From JAFDZV01 sp035549015 (GTDB lineage Bacteria > Bacteroidota > Ignavibacteria > OLB7): 64,000 nt of DNA. Every line of letters starts with the position of its first letter. Position 1 is the first letter of the stretch. The stretch spans positions 59,738 to 123,737 of the forward strand of contig DASZRW010000057.1 in assembly GCA_035549015.1 (NCBI GenBank), given 5' to 3'. The notes beneath the pieces were generated by a model that was not told the origin of the DNA, did no database searches, and saw only the letters and a list, made by a program, of their open reading frames with translations. This document shows positions 1 through 9,246 of this stretch, one piece after another. The position numbers and the translations under genes were made by a program.

Positions 1-2608
1 GGCGGAAGTCCCCCATCAACGTGTAGAAGCCCACCCCGCCGGAACTCAGCTTGGGGCTCGCCATCAGCGTTGCGAAGTAGCGCGAACCGCGCGCCGGATT
101 GAACGCCCACATCGTGGTGTTATCGAACACGTAGGAGAGGCTCGGCACCAGCAGCAGCTTGGACTGATACGTCAGCGCGTCCCCTTCCAGCGGCTCGCGC
201 GAGACGTTGATGAGGCTGAGATTCATATCGAGCCGGTTGAAGCGGCTGAACGGCTTCGATGCATGCCCGGCGATGCCGTACTGGCGGAACCGCGTAAGAT
301 ACTCCTGGCCGGTCACCTCGTCCGTCACGTAGAGGAAACGCGATGAGTGGAACAGGTCGAAGCCGTAGTCTATCTGCCTGGGGAGATAGGAATAGCTGAG
401 AAGGAAGTCACTGTTCTTCAGATCGAGCAGCAGGCTCATCGCCAGATAGATCTGATGATCGCCGAGCATGTCGCTGAAGAGCATCTGCGTCACTCCCTGC
501 ACGCCGTAGAACGAGGTGTAGTTTCCGGTGGCCTGAATGATATCGGGTGTGAACTTCACCTTGTAGTCGCGCGCCGCATAGTCTCCGGCAACCAGGTGCG
601 TATCATCCGGCTCATCGAGTGCGGAGTCCCCGCCATTCACCGTACCGGTCAGCGCACCGGCCGCGCCGCGCCGCTCCGGCACCGCATCGGTTGGGTCGAT
701 GCGCACCGCACCGTACCCCTTGAGCGGCGTTACCACCGTCACCGGCGGCACCGTTGCAGGCATGCTGCTGTCCGTGCTGGCCGCGGCCGCCAGCCGCTTC
801 AGATACGAGGTGCGCGCAAGCGTGTCGCCATCCACATGGGCCGTTGCAGGCATCCGCATCAGAAAGATGTCCTGCCCGTCGCCGTTCCATGCCGTGAATG
901 CCAGCATGCCGCCGTCGTGCGACGCGGTGAGCTGCTCGATCCCGCTGATGGAGTTCGTGATCGGGCGCGCCGTTGCCGCGCCGGAGTCCAGCACGTACAC
1001 GTTGCCGATGCCGTTCTGCTCGGAGATGTACATCAGCCTCCCCCCCGGCATCGGCGTAGGAGCGCTCTCGGCAACCTTGTCGGAGAAGGTCACCCGCCGC
1101 AGCGCTCGCGTTGCAACGTCGATCGCAAAAATGTCGTGCGCGTTGTAGTCGTAGTTCCAGATCAGGAAGTTGTCGCGATTGTACCGCGCAACCGGATTGT
1201 CCCGCCGGTCCGAGAGGAAGTAAAGCGTCCGTCCGTCCGTCGACCACGCCGGCTCCGCATCGGTGAAGATGTCGTCCGTGAGATTCGTCAGCCGATGCTC
1301 CGCCAGATCGTAGGTGAAGATGTCCGAGTGATCTCCCCGGATTCCCTGGAACGCGAGCGTCCTGCCGTCGGGAGACCAGTCCACCGAGTAGATGCCATCC
1401 AGATCGAACACCAGCTTCTGCTGCTCCTCGGTCTCCACATCCACGATGTAGATCGCATCGCGCCCGTTGGACTTCACCGCAAGCGAGATCTTCCTGCCGT
1501 CCGGCGACCAGGCGATCGAGGGGGTCAACAGATGCAGTTCCTCGAAGTCCACACTCTCCTCCCCCTCCACCAGCTTCACGGCCTTCTTCGGACTCCCCAC
1601 CGGCATCACGTACACCGAACGGTTCTCGTCGCGATCGGAGATGAACGCGATCTTGTCGCCGTTCGGCGAGAGCGAGGGAGACGTGTTGAAGAAGGACTCC
1701 TCGTGCCGGTGGTCGGTGAGCCGCTGCGCGAAGTCACCGGGGCGCTTGCGGTCCGCAACGTCCGGCCAGTAAAGCTTCTTCAGATCGTAGAGCCACTGGT
1801 CGGAGAACTCCTCCACCGTCTTGCCGAACGCCCCGCGGAACGCCGCATCCAGGTCGCCGGTGGTCTTCGCGCGGTTCAACAGCTCGCCGATCTTCTCGCG
1901 ACCGTACGTCTGCTCCACATACCAGTAGAACGCCTGCCCGCCGCGATAGGCGAAATAGCCGTCCAGATATTCGAGCGGCGGCAGATACTCACCGATCACC
2001 GCATCGCGGATGAACATATCGGTCTGAATGTCGTAACCGTTCTCGGACTCGAACTCCGCCAATCCCTCGTTCATCCATATCGGCAGCATGAAGCGGATGT
2101 TGTTCGTGATCAACGACTGTATCGTTCCGCCATAGAACTTGTCGTTGAGTACCGCATGCACCAGCTCGTGATGAACCACATGGCGGAACTTCTCCCAGTC
2201 CCCCTCGAAGGGAACCGTCACGCGGTTCTTGAACAACTCCGTCACGCCGCCAACCCCCTCCGGCAGATACTCGCTCACCACGTTGGTCTGCTGAAAGTCG
2301 TTCTTGGAATTGTAGACGACGATCGGAATGCGGTTGGTGATGCGGTACCGCCAGTGCTTCTGGATGTCGTGCAATGCGTTCTCCGCAACGAACGCCGTGA
2401 ACTTGGAGAGGTTCACGCCTGCCGAGTCGTAGAAATAGATGTCGAAGTGGTCTGTCTGGATATACTTCCAGTCGAACGTTCTGTACTGAACCTTGTTCTT
2501 TCCGAAGTCCTGCGCTCGCGAGGCGAATGCCGGTACCAGCAACAGGGCAACAACAACCGAGAGCGGAAGTCGCGCGGCGTTGAAGACTATTCCGATGCGA
2601 GTGCGCAT
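1..2608 (-). CDS. Surface protein: peptidase MA-like metalloprotease + WD40-like (TolB) beta-propeller + outer-membrane barrel; 3' end outside window
   Basis: Reading from ATG at 2608 the frame stays open to the window edge (about 869 codons seen). Residues 1-33 form a signal peptide ending near A-Q-D. Residues 147-151 are HELVH, a gluzincin zinc motif, followed by the downstream glutamate region N-E-G-L-A-E-F, as in peptidase MA-like domains. Residues about 270-600 hold repeated S-P-D/N-G and S-x-D-G-x motifs typical of PD40/TolB propeller blades. From about residue 640 the sequence alternates like an outer-membrane beta-barrel. This three-part layout is known from Bacteroidota proteins often annotated as Tol biopolymer transporter; the true role is unknown. 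A long ORF on the opposite strand (347-2644) is its shadow. Confidence 0.85.
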   Translation of the reverse strand, partial: MRTRIGIVFNAARLPLSVVVALLLVPAFASRAQDFGKNKVQYRTFDWKYIQTDHFDIYFYDSAGVNLSKFTAFVAENALHDIQKHWRYRITNRIPIVVYNSKNDFQQTNVVSEYLPEGVGGVTELFKNRVTVPFEGDWEKFRHVVHHELVHAVLNDKFYGGTIQSLITNNIRFMLPIWMNEGLAEFESENGYDIQTDMFIRDAVIGEYLPPLEYLDGYFAYRGGQAFYWYVEQTYGREKIGELLNRAKTTGDLDAAFRGAFGKTVEEFSDQWLYDLKKLYWPDVADRKRPGDFAQRLTDHRHEESFFNTSPSLSPNGDKIAFISDRDENRSVYVMPVGSPKKAVKLVEGEESVDFEELHLLTPSIAWSPDGRKISLAVKSNGRDAIYIVDVETEEQQKLVFDLDGIYSVDWSPDGRTLAFQGIRGDHSDIFTYDLAEHRLTNLTDDIFTDAEPAWSTDGRTLYFLSDRRDNPVARYNRDNFLIWNYDYNAHDIFAIDVATRALRRVTFSDKVAESAPTPMPGGRLMYISEQNGIGNVYVLDSGAATARPITNSISGIEQLTASHDGGMLAFTAWNGDGQDIFLMRMPATAHVDGDTLARTSYLKRLAAAASTDSSMPATVPPVTVVTPLKGYGAVRIDPTDAVPERRGAAGALTGTVNGGDSALDEPDDTHLVAGDYAARDYKVKFTPDIIQATGNYTSFYGVQGVTQMLFSDMLGDHQIYLAMSLLLDLKNSDFLLSYSYLPRQIDYGFDLFHSSRFLYVTDEVTGQEYLTRFRQYGIAGHASKPFSRFNRLDMNLSLINVSREPLEGDALTYQSKLLLVPSLSYVFDNTTMWAFNPARGSRYFATLMASPKLSSGGVGFYTLMGDFR

Positions 2609-2806
2609 GGCCGCAGACAGATGGGGTTCGCCGACCAGGGATGATGATCGCAGTCCTGATGCAGACCGATCGTAATGGTATGATCGACGCAACCGATGAT
2701 GCGGCATTGTATTCAATATGGCGGACCCGGACAAGTACTCTTTTGCGCTCCTGCCACCGCATAGGAGCGAAGGACCATGGCATCCGTTTCCTGCGACGGC
2801 AACGGC

Positions 2807-3733
2807 TTACTCACCGGCAGACTTCGCATTCCTCCCGAACAATCCGAGCGCCCGCGCCCGCAGCTTCACCGCGAGCGCCGTGCGGTCCAGCTGCTTTCCG
2901 ATCTCCTCCCAGGTCATAACCGGAAAGAGCCGTCGCAGTATCCCGTCATCGTCTGCCGTCCAGGGGCGTGAGGTCGGGCGGGCGCGATGGCCGCTCCGGC
3001 GGGCGATGTAGGTGATGGCTCTCAGTCCTACGCCGAGTTCCCGCGCCAGTGCCGCATAGCTCTTCACGCCGAGGCTCTCCGCCACATACCGCTCCTGGTC
3101 CGGCGTCAGGCGCACGATGCGCCGGGACAGTCCAAGGCGCCCAGCCTTCAGTTCGACCGCATCGACCGATCGCCCAATCGTCCGTGCGATCTCCGCATTG
3201 GTCATGCTGTCGTAGTGCGCCGTCAGATATGCCAGCTCATCCGAAGTCCACGGCGTCGAGCCGGAGTCGTTCAACCCCAGCTTCCTGATCCGATGCCGAA
3301 CGCTCTGCTCGGAGCGATTCAAACGCTTGGCAAGCTGGCTCGCCGTCAGCTTCTGGTATTGCAGGCGTAGAATGGCCTCCTCCCTGTGCGTCCAGGGACG
3401 GATCGAAAGCGAGCGGATGCCCAGGGCCGCCGCGCGTTCGTTGACGCCTCCCTTCGGGCGGCCAAGCTTCTCGGCAACGAACCGCGCACCTTCGCGAGGG
3501 TAATGCTTCCGCAGGAACGCATCCTCCTCGGCAGTCCAGAACGGCGCCTTCGGGAGTGCCGGCGAGGAGCCGGGTCGCTTCGGCCGATTCCCGGAACTCC
3601 GTCGGGCCGCAGGCGCCGGTACAACCGTTTCCGGCGTGACCGGCAACAACGCCGTCAGCTCCGAGGCCCGTATCAGTCTGGGTTGAGCGCGCTTGGTTGG
3701 TCTCATGTATGCGTGGTATCGATACGTTGTCAT
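2807..3733 (-). CDS. Protein of five tandem Myb/SANT-like helix-turn-helix repeats
   Basis: 308 residues. After a basic Pro/Arg-rich N-terminus of about 60 residues come five repeats of about 41 residues with a near 48-residue period, beginning near residues 66, 114, 162, 209 and 258. Each starts W-T (L-T in the fourth), has acidic residues then a hydrophobic helix, and ends in a variant of R-x-R-x-L-G-L, the pattern of SANT/Myb or GcrA-like DNA-binding units. No catalytic or sensor domain is visible, so it is probably a DNA-binding protein. ATG at 3706 (M-R-P-T-K) is an alternative start. It lies 198 bp upstream of the propeller protein on the same strand; a link is not shown. Confidence 0.75.
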   Translation of the reverse strand: MTTYRYHAYMRPTKRAQPRLIRASELTALLPVTPETVVPAPAARRSSGNRPKRPGSSPALPKAPFWTAEEDAFLRKHYPREGARFVAEKLGRPKGGVNERAAALGIRSLSIRPWTHREEAILRLQYQKLTASQLAKRLNRSEQSVRHRIRKLGLNDSGSTPWTSDELAYLTAHYDSMTNAEIARTIGRSVDAVELKAGRLGLSRRIVRLTPDQERYVAESLGVKSYAALARELGVGLRAITYIARRSGHRARPTSRPWTADDDGILRRLFPVMTWEEIGKQLDRTALAVKLRARALGLFGRNAKSAGE

Positions 3734-3825
3734 GGGCGGGAACGAACCGACGAAGCAACCGTTCCTGCCATCGATGAGCTGTCACAGATCTCCTTCGCCA
3801 CGGCATTCACCGCACAGAGGAACGC

Positions 3826-4434
3826 TCAATGAAGGATCACCGGGAAGAGAGCGTCGAAGTCACTCTGATACGGGGCAAGCGTGCCGTCCTTCGGTCGGGC
3901 AGTGTCGGAGTAGTACCCAAGCTGAATGTGAAGCGTGGCGCTGCCGGCGCCTCCCGGCGCCACCGCGAAGAAGGTGGCCACCCCGAGTGGAAGATTCTTC
4001 GTGTCGCGGTCCGTTACCGTGATCGTGGTGCGCGCCGCATCGGGCCCGTCGAGCGTGTAGAAGATCTGATGCTTCGTTCCAAGCCGGCGGTACGTTGGGG
4101 TAAGGTCCAGCACGGTATCCGCGGTGCGGCCGGCAAGCCTGCCGCGGAACTGAAACGTGAGCTGGCCGGTGTAGTTCACTCCGGATGCAGGCCGAAGCGT
4201 ATCGATGGTTGCGGCGCCGCTCCCGCTGCCGTCGGGATCGTCGTAGACGGCAACCACGGAGTCAGCCGGATAGGCGATGTTGGTCAGCGTAAGGATGACG
4301 TGGTTCGGCGTCAGTGTCTCGAGCGTGTCGATTGTCGACGGATTGGTGGCCGCATCCTTGCAGCCGGGAACGCCAAGCATGGAGAGGAGTGCGACGCCAA
4401 GGAGAATCGGCCCGACGATGATTCGGAGTGACAT
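3826..4434 (-). CDS. Lipoprotein of the Bacteroidota 'type 1 periplasmic-binding-fold' annotation family
   Basis: 202 residues with a lipoprotein signal ending L-G-V-P-G-C-K, lipidated Cys near residue 25. The mature part has N-H-V-I-L-T-L-T, then a D-P-D-G-S-G-S-G acidic loop, then K-H-Q-I-F-Y and a final K-D-G-T. This order matches small Bacteroidota lipoproteins annotated as type 1 periplasmic binding fold proteins, which often sit beside TonB receptors. No TonB gene is adjacent here. It is expected to be anchored in an envelope membrane; the ligand is unknown. A TATCTTCG promoter-like box lies at 4540-4547 on the same strand. Confidence 0.7.
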   Translation of the reverse strand: MSLRIIVGPILLGVALLSMLGVPGCKDAATNPSTIDTLETLTPNHVILTLTNIAYPADSVVAVYDDPDGSGSGAATIDTLRPASGVNYTGQLTFQFRGRLAGRTADTVLDLTPTYRRLGTKHQIFYTLDGPDAARTTITVTDRDTKNLPLGVATFFAVAPGGAGSATLHIQLGYYSDTARPKDGTLAPYQSDFDALFPVILH

Positions 4435-4539
4435 GCTGATCGATTACGTGAACGTTGAACTGTTGCCGAACGGATGTGTGCCTGCCCCGGCATCGGGGGC
4501 CGGGCGGCGGCATCGGCAGACGAAAACCGGCACCGAGGC

Positions 4540-4547
4540 CGAAGATA
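4540..4547 (-). promoter_or_regulatory. TATCTTCG promoter-like box
   Basis: On the minus strand TATCTTCG lies 106 bp upstream of the lipoprotein start, with a TTGCAG about 20 bp further upstream. It resembles the Bacteroidota -7 element TAnnTTTG with a TTG-type -33 element. The assignment is an inference from recurrence in this window. Confidence 0.35.
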
Positions 4548-4689
4548 GATTCTGCGCAACCCGGCTGCAATGCCGGCTGGCACCTTTGCCGGGATTTCCG
4601 TAGTGTAGCGGGCATTCAATGCCGGCCCGAAGCGAAGTGCGATGCAATGTACAAACCGCCCGGGGCCATTCCATCATGGACACATCATC

Positions 4690-6345
4690 ATGAAGAAGTT
4701 CGTCACATCCGTCCTGCTGCTCCTGGTCGCCTGCCCCGCGCTACATGCAGCCAGGACCGTCTTCAGCGGCAGGCTGCTGGGCCACGACAATCAGCCGATG
4801 GCCCGGGCGGAAGTGCATCTCGCGACAGGCGAGCGGCTGTCGCCGTTTACCTCTGCGCGCGCGGACTCCGACGGAACGTATCTGGTGGAGACCGATCGCA
4901 CCGGACTGATCTACGTTCAGTTCAGCGGCGTCGATCATGCATCCTATACCGTGCCGGTGATGGTGAGCGAGCCGCACGAGATCAACATCGATGTCGTGCT
5001 CGGCACACACATCTTCGGCACGGACTACGCGGCCGTGACGATCATCGGCGACTTCAACGGCTTCGCCTTCCGAAGCGGCCGGCCGCTCGCCAGACAGAAG
5101 GATGGGACGTACTCGATCACGATGCCGGCATCCGGTGAATCGTTCTCCTATCAGCTCGTGTTCCCGGGCGACGGCACGGCCGCCGGAGGCAGCTTCAGCG
5201 CAAACGGAACCGCGAGCGAACGCTACGCATCGGACCAGCAGGGCGACTTTCGTTCAGTAGTGACGCCGGCCAACGGATCGGTAACGATCACGTTCAACCC
5301 CGCGAAGCTTCCGCCGCCGGGCCTTCTCCCGGCAGCCAAGATCTACGATCGTTCGGTGGAACATGTCAGTTCGCTGATTCAGGATATCGGCAAGCGCGGG
5401 CAGCGACTGAACGCATACCTCGAGGCACAGACGGCGCGCGGCGAGACGCCATCGCCGGAGAGCCTGGACTGGAGCGGCGAGGCCCAGGCGATCGCGATGC
5501 GGGCCACCAGGGTGCCGGATCGCGAGATGCGCCGGGCCCTTCTCTACAGCTACCTGACGCTCGCCGGGCTTGGCTACCATCAGCTCGATACCGGGCTGGT
5601 GCAGCTTGCGCTCGCGGAACTCGGGCCGACGTCTCCGTACTGGTCGCTCCAGCCCGGTGTGCTGAGCGAAGTGATTTCGAGCATCGGCACCAGCGAACGC
5701 AACGAGGCGTTCCGCTGGCGGTTGATCCGCGAACATCCGGATACCGTGGTCCGGGTGGAGGAGATCGCCGCAACGCTTCGCTCCATCTCCGCGGCCGGCG
5801 AGCCGGAGCGCTTTCGCTCCTACTTCGACTATCTGACGACGTCCTTCCCGGGTAATCGCGAGGCAGGCTACGTGCGCTCCGAGCTCGATCCGGACGGGAA
5901 GACCCAGATCGGCCATGCCGTCCCTCCCTTCTCGCTGGTTTCGATCGACGACGGAACGAAGATCAGCAATGAGACGATGAAAGGAACTCTTTACCTGATT
6001 GACTTCTGGGCGACGTGGTGCGGCCCGTGCGTGGGAGAGATGCCGAACCTGCATGCCGCGTACGACAGGTATCACGCGAAGGGATTCGAGATCGTCAGCA
6101 TCTCATTCGACCGGAGCGTTGACGACATAGCGAAGTTCCGACAGAAGAAATGGAAGATGCCGTGGAAGCATGGCTTTGCCGAGGGGGCGTTCGGCGGAGC
6201 ACTTGGGAAGGAATTCGAGGTGATGGGCATTCCGAAGCCGATCCTCGTGAATGCGGCCGGCACCATCGTTGCCACGGAGAATGACCTGCGCGGCGCGAAC
6301 CTGGAGAAGACGCTCGCCCGCCTGCTTGGAGCGAAGGCAAACTAA
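4690..6345 (+). CDS. Exported TlpA/thioredoxin-fold protein with N-terminal Ig-like domain
   Basis: 551 residues. I chose ATG at 4690 because it begins a clean signal peptide (M-K-K-F-V-T, hydrophobic core, A-L-H-A-A cleavage); an in-frame ATG at 4642 would add 16 uncharged residues. Residues about 22-110 resemble a carboxypeptidase-regulatory-like beta-sandwich. The middle is helical, like large Bacteroidota TlpA proteins. The C-terminal third is a thioredoxin domain with W-C-G-P-C, redox cysteines C444 and C447, and the G-I-P-K-P cis-proline loop. It probably reduces disulfides or is a peroxiredoxin-like protein in the periplasm. A 10-bp hairpin lies about 80 bp downstream. Confidence 0.85.
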   Translation: MKKFVTSVLLLLVACPALHAARTVFSGRLLGHDNQPMARAEVHLATGERLSPFTSARADSDGTYLVETDRTGLIYVQFSGVDHASYTVPVMVSEPHEINIDVVLGTHIFGTDYAAVTIIGDFNGFAFRSGRPLARQKDGTYSITMPASGESFSYQLVFPGDGTAAGGSFSANGTASERYASDQQGDFRSVVTPANGSVTITFNPAKLPPPGLLPAAKIYDRSVEHVSSLIQDIGKRGQRLNAYLEAQTARGETPSPESLDWSGEAQAIAMRATRVPDREMRRALLYSYLTLAGLGYHQLDTGLVQLALAELGPTSPYWSLQPGVLSEVISSIGTSERNEAFRWRLIREHPDTVVRVEEIAATLRSISAAGEPERFRSYFDYLTTSFPGNREAGYVRSELDPDGKTQIGHAVPPFSLVSIDDGTKISNETMKGTLYLIDFWATWCGPCVGEMPNLHAAYDRYHAKGFEIVSISFDRSVDDIAKFRQKKWKMPWKHGFAEGAFGGALGKEFEVMGIPKPILVNAAGTIVATENDLRGANLEKTLARLLGAKAN

Positions 6346-6427
6346 GTACTTGCGAAGACGCATCCTGCTATGCTCTGAAGAGCACGTTGGGCCTGAGTTC
6401 TACTCCGGCCCCATTCTTCCGATGACG

Positions 6428-6450
6428 ATCGCGGAGTCACACTCCGCGAT
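6428..6450 (+). terminator. Hairpin downstream of the TlpA-like gene
   Basis: Perfect 10-bp inverted repeat (6428-6437 with 6441-6450) around a 3-nt loop CAC. No U-tract follows, so intrinsic termination is uncertain; it could be a Rho-dependent or 3'-stabilising structure. Confidence 0.4.
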
Positions 6451-7023
6451 AACAGACCGCAGTGCTATCAGGAAGCAATTCCCTCTGTACGTAGTGGACT
6501 GTAGTGACGGAAACGCACGTACCGATCGCCGGCGGATGCACCGGTCGCGGATGGGCGGCGTTGCGACCGGCGTTCAACGGGATCACTCTCTGGAAAGCCG
6601 CACGGCGTGCCGTTTGCAGCTCCATCAATCATCTTCTTCCGGCCGCCAGGCCGCGGAGCGGCGCACCGTTCCGGCGGTGTATGCTCCCCGGCCGTCGGCC
6701 GGCAGCCGGGATCACGGTTCGCGCACAACCAATGGTGCATCGATAGAGCCCCAGTCCCTGAACTGCCGGAGCGCCGCAGGTACATCCCATCCTTCTCCCC
6801 TCCCACCGCTGGTGAGTCGGATATATGTATGCCCGAACGAACTGCACCGAAGGCTCGCCTGGGCCGGAGCGGGTGATGCCGCGGGCGCACTGGAGGAAGA
6901 TACGCCGCGCCTCATCCTCCGCTGCGAGCACCAATGCTCCCGGCTGATATCACGCGGCACCGGACCCCGGGAACTTTCGGACCGGGATCCGGTGCTGCTG
7001 TCAACTGCTGCGATACGGGTCGC
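6451..7023. other. Gene-free spacer
   Basis: Between two convergent genes. Several ORFs of 80-265 codons cross it in different frames, but none has a recognisable domain, signal peptide or codon pattern like the neighbours. I see no RNA gene. Confidence 0.5.
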
Positions 7024-8211
7024 CTACCGTACGTTTATCAGCCGGTAGGTTCGCGCCTCGCCGTTGACCGAGAGTCGCGCAAAGTACAGTCCTACGGGGA
7101 GCCCCTCCGCATTGAACTGAAGGTCGCGCGCGCCGGCCTCGAGCGGGCCGTCGATCAACACCGCCACCTCGCGTCCCAGGCCATCCACGATCGAGAGCCG
7201 CGCATTGGCTGCCCGGGGAAGCGCCACATGCAGCGTGGTGGAGCCGGTGAAGGGATTCGGCGCCCCATCGATGGAGATGGCCGTTGCAGCACCCCCCCGC
7301 TCATCGTGCGAGCCGCCATCGTCCACGGCGCTCGGCTTCGGCTTCACCAGGATCAGGCGCACCGTCGCAGTCTGCCCGTCGTTGGTATGGAATGTGATCG
7401 TGGCCACACGGTACGGCACCTCGGCGTTGCGGGAAACATAGATGTAGTCCACGAGCGTCGAGTCGCCGGAGGCCAGGTCGTGCGGCACCGTCGGGCTGAT
7501 CACGGCGAAGCTGTCGTCCGGTGTATCGGTGACGGCATTGATCAGCGTGACGGTGGTGGCTCCGCAGGTGGTCAGGTCCAGCCGCTTCTCCCCTTCCATC
7601 GCAGCGCGATACGTATCGCCCACGGCCAGGGTATCGATGATGGTGACGGAATCCTTCACCACACCGCGGTCGTACGTGATCGAACTGAAGTGAAGCGAAT
7701 CCGCGTACCGGATGGTATCGGTGAGCGAGCTGAGGAAGCCGAATCCGGACGGCCCTCCGATCGCGTGAAAGGTCAGCGAGCACTGTGTGGTAAAGGCCGC
7801 CGCGGTGTCGTGATAGTAGATGGTTACCGTGAGATGCTTGTCGCCCGCGGACTTCGGGGTGAAGAAGAAGCTGTTGAAGAAGACATCGCCGGGGTTGAGC
7901 ACCTTCTCGTTGATGTACTTCCAGAGAACCGGGTTCAGGTAGCGAACATCCGATCCCACGATGAAGTTGGCGTAGAAGTCCGTGGTATCGCCCGCGGCCA
8001 GGGCGGAGTCCACGGTGATCACGGTGGAGCCGTGATTGATGAGATCGAACGGAACCGAAAGTTCGTCCCCCTGCGGGGTGGCGTTGCAGAACACGAACGG
8101 CTGGTGCCGTTCGTACGAGGGGACAATCAACTGCGCGCGCGCCGGGACGGCGGCCAGCACCACGATCGAGAGCAGCAGTACTACGATAGCTGTGTTCTTC
8201 TGCATGTGCAT
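7024..8211 (-). CDS. Secreted protein with T9SS type A sorting domain
   Basis: 395 residues. The signal peptide runs to A-R-A-Q near residue 27. The body is predicted beta-rich, with Ig-like or choice-of-anchor character. The last 80 or so residues start G-A-P-N-P-F-T-G-S-T-T and end in the strand-rich L-P-V-G-L-Y-F-A-R-L pattern, a type IX secretion C-terminal sorting domain that is normally removed when the protein is attached to the cell surface. No enzymatic motif is seen. A TATCTTTC box lies 54 bp upstream at 8265-8272. ATG at 8205 is an alternative start. Confidence 0.8.
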   Translation of the reverse strand: MHMQKNTAIVVLLLSIVVLAAVPARAQLIVPSYERHQPFVFCNATPQGDELSVPFDLINHGSTVITVDSALAAGDTTDFYANFIVGSDVRYLNPVLWKYINEKVLNPGDVFFNSFFFTPKSAGDKHLTVTIYYHDTAAAFTTQCSLTFHAIGGPSGFGFLSSLTDTIRYADSLHFSSITYDRGVVKDSVTIIDTLAVGDTYRAAMEGEKRLDLTTCGATTVTLINAVTDTPDDSFAVISPTVPHDLASGDSTLVDYIYVSRNAEVPYRVATITFHTNDGQTATVRLILVKPKPSAVDDGGSHDERGGAATAISIDGAPNPFTGSTTLHVALPRAANARLSIVDGLGREVAVLIDGPLEAGARDLQFNAEGLPVGLYFARLSVNGEARTYRLINVR

Positions 8212-8264
8212 TGCCTGGTCAATGAGTGATCCGCATCATCGATGGCTGGACCCATGTATGTACG

Positions 8265-8272
8265 GAAAGATA
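8265..8272 (-). promoter_or_regulatory. TATCTTTC promoter-like box
   Basis: TATCTTTC on the minus strand, 54 bp upstream of the T9SS cargo start at 8211. It is one of a recurring set of TATCTT boxes in this window. No clear -33 element is visible. Confidence 0.3.
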
Positions 8273-8349
8273 ACGAGGGAAAGGGTCAGCATGCACGCCG
8301 GCCTTTCTGGAGCCATTGCGTAACCCATTACCGCTGGATATGTTACGGC

Positions 8350-9216
8350 ATGCTTGGTGCTCATACATCGATTGCCGGCGGGATCCACCGCGCAATCTCC
8401 CGCTCGCGGGTTTTCAACGGAACCGCGCTCCAGATATTCTCCAAGAACAACAACAGATGGAGCGCACCGGATTTCACGCCGGAGCAGCTCGCGGAGTGGC
8501 ATGCGGCCGCGAAGGACTTCCCTCTCTCGGCCATCGCCATCCACGATTCCTACCTCATCAATCTCTGCTCGCCGAACGATGAGACATTCGCACGATCGCT
8601 CGATGCATTCGTGGACGAACACCGGCGCGCCGGGCAACTCGGCATACGGCTTCTCAACTTCCATCCCGGCGCCGCCTGCGGCCAGCCGGCCGGCCAGGCA
8701 CTGGATCTGGTGGCACGGCAGATCAACCGCGCGCACAGCGCCACTCCGGACAGCAACACGATCTCCGTAATCGAGACCACGGCCGGCCAGGGCTCCACTC
8801 TCGGCTGGCGCTTCGAGGAGATCGCCGCCATCATTCGGCAGATCGACGACAGGAGCCGCATCGGCGTCTGCCTCGATACCTGCCATGTCTTCGCGGCCGG
8901 TTACGACATCAGCACCGAAGCCGGTTATACCGAGACGATGGAGCAGTTCGAGGAGATCATCGGACTGAATCATCTGGTGCTCTTTCATCTCAACGATTCC
9001 AAGACGACGCTCGGATCGCGCGTGGATCGTCATGAACATATCGGCCGCGGCCGGATCGGCGAGACCGCATTCCGCATGCTGATGGCCGACAGACGATTCA
9101 TCTCGGTGCCGAAGGTTATCGAGACGCCGAAGGGACCGGACCTTCGCGAGGATATCGAAAACATCACATTGCTGCGCAGCTTCATCCCGAAGGATATGCA
9201 GACCGCAGATGTGTGA
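8350..9216 (+). CDS. nfo: Endonuclease IV (AP endonuclease)
   Basis: 288 residues, the usual length for this family. It cleaves DNA at abasic sites in base excision repair, using a trinuclear zinc site in a TIM barrel. The start M-L-G-A-H-T-S-I-A-G-G is the canonical N-terminus, so ATG at 8350 is preferred over an in-frame ATG at 8242. Metal-ligand motifs are visible in order: A-I-H-D-S, N-F-H-P-G, V-I-E-T-T-A-G-Q-G, C-L-D-T-C-H, F-H-L-N-D-S, D-R-H-E-H-I-G and I-E-T-P. It is followed after 30 bp by a membrane-protein gene on the same strand. Confidence 0.95.
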   Translation: MLGAHTSIAGGIHRAISRSRVFNGTALQIFSKNNNRWSAPDFTPEQLAEWHAAAKDFPLSAIAIHDSYLINLCSPNDETFARSLDAFVDEHRRAGQLGIRLLNFHPGAACGQPAGQALDLVARQINRAHSATPDSNTISVIETTAGQGSTLGWRFEEIAAIIRQIDDRSRIGVCLDTCHVFAAGYDISTEAGYTETMEQFEEIIGLNHLVLFHLNDSKTTLGSRVDRHEHIGRGRIGETAFRMLMADRRFISVPKVIETPKGPDLREDIENITLLRSFIPKDMQTADV

Positions 9217-9246
9217 GCGAGCCCCGGAACAGAATGCACGTCACCC

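Noticed and set aside
347..2644. 765-codon plus-strand ORF opposite the propeller protein
   Set aside because: Its translation is Arg/His/Val-rich with no domain, as expected for the antisense of a GC-rich gene; the minus strand gives a signal peptide, HELVH and propeller motifs.
6251..7048. 265-codon plus-strand ORF overlapping the TlpA-like gene
   Set aside because: It starts inside tlpA in another frame, is Arg/Ser-rich, has no domain, and runs into the end of the T9SS gene.
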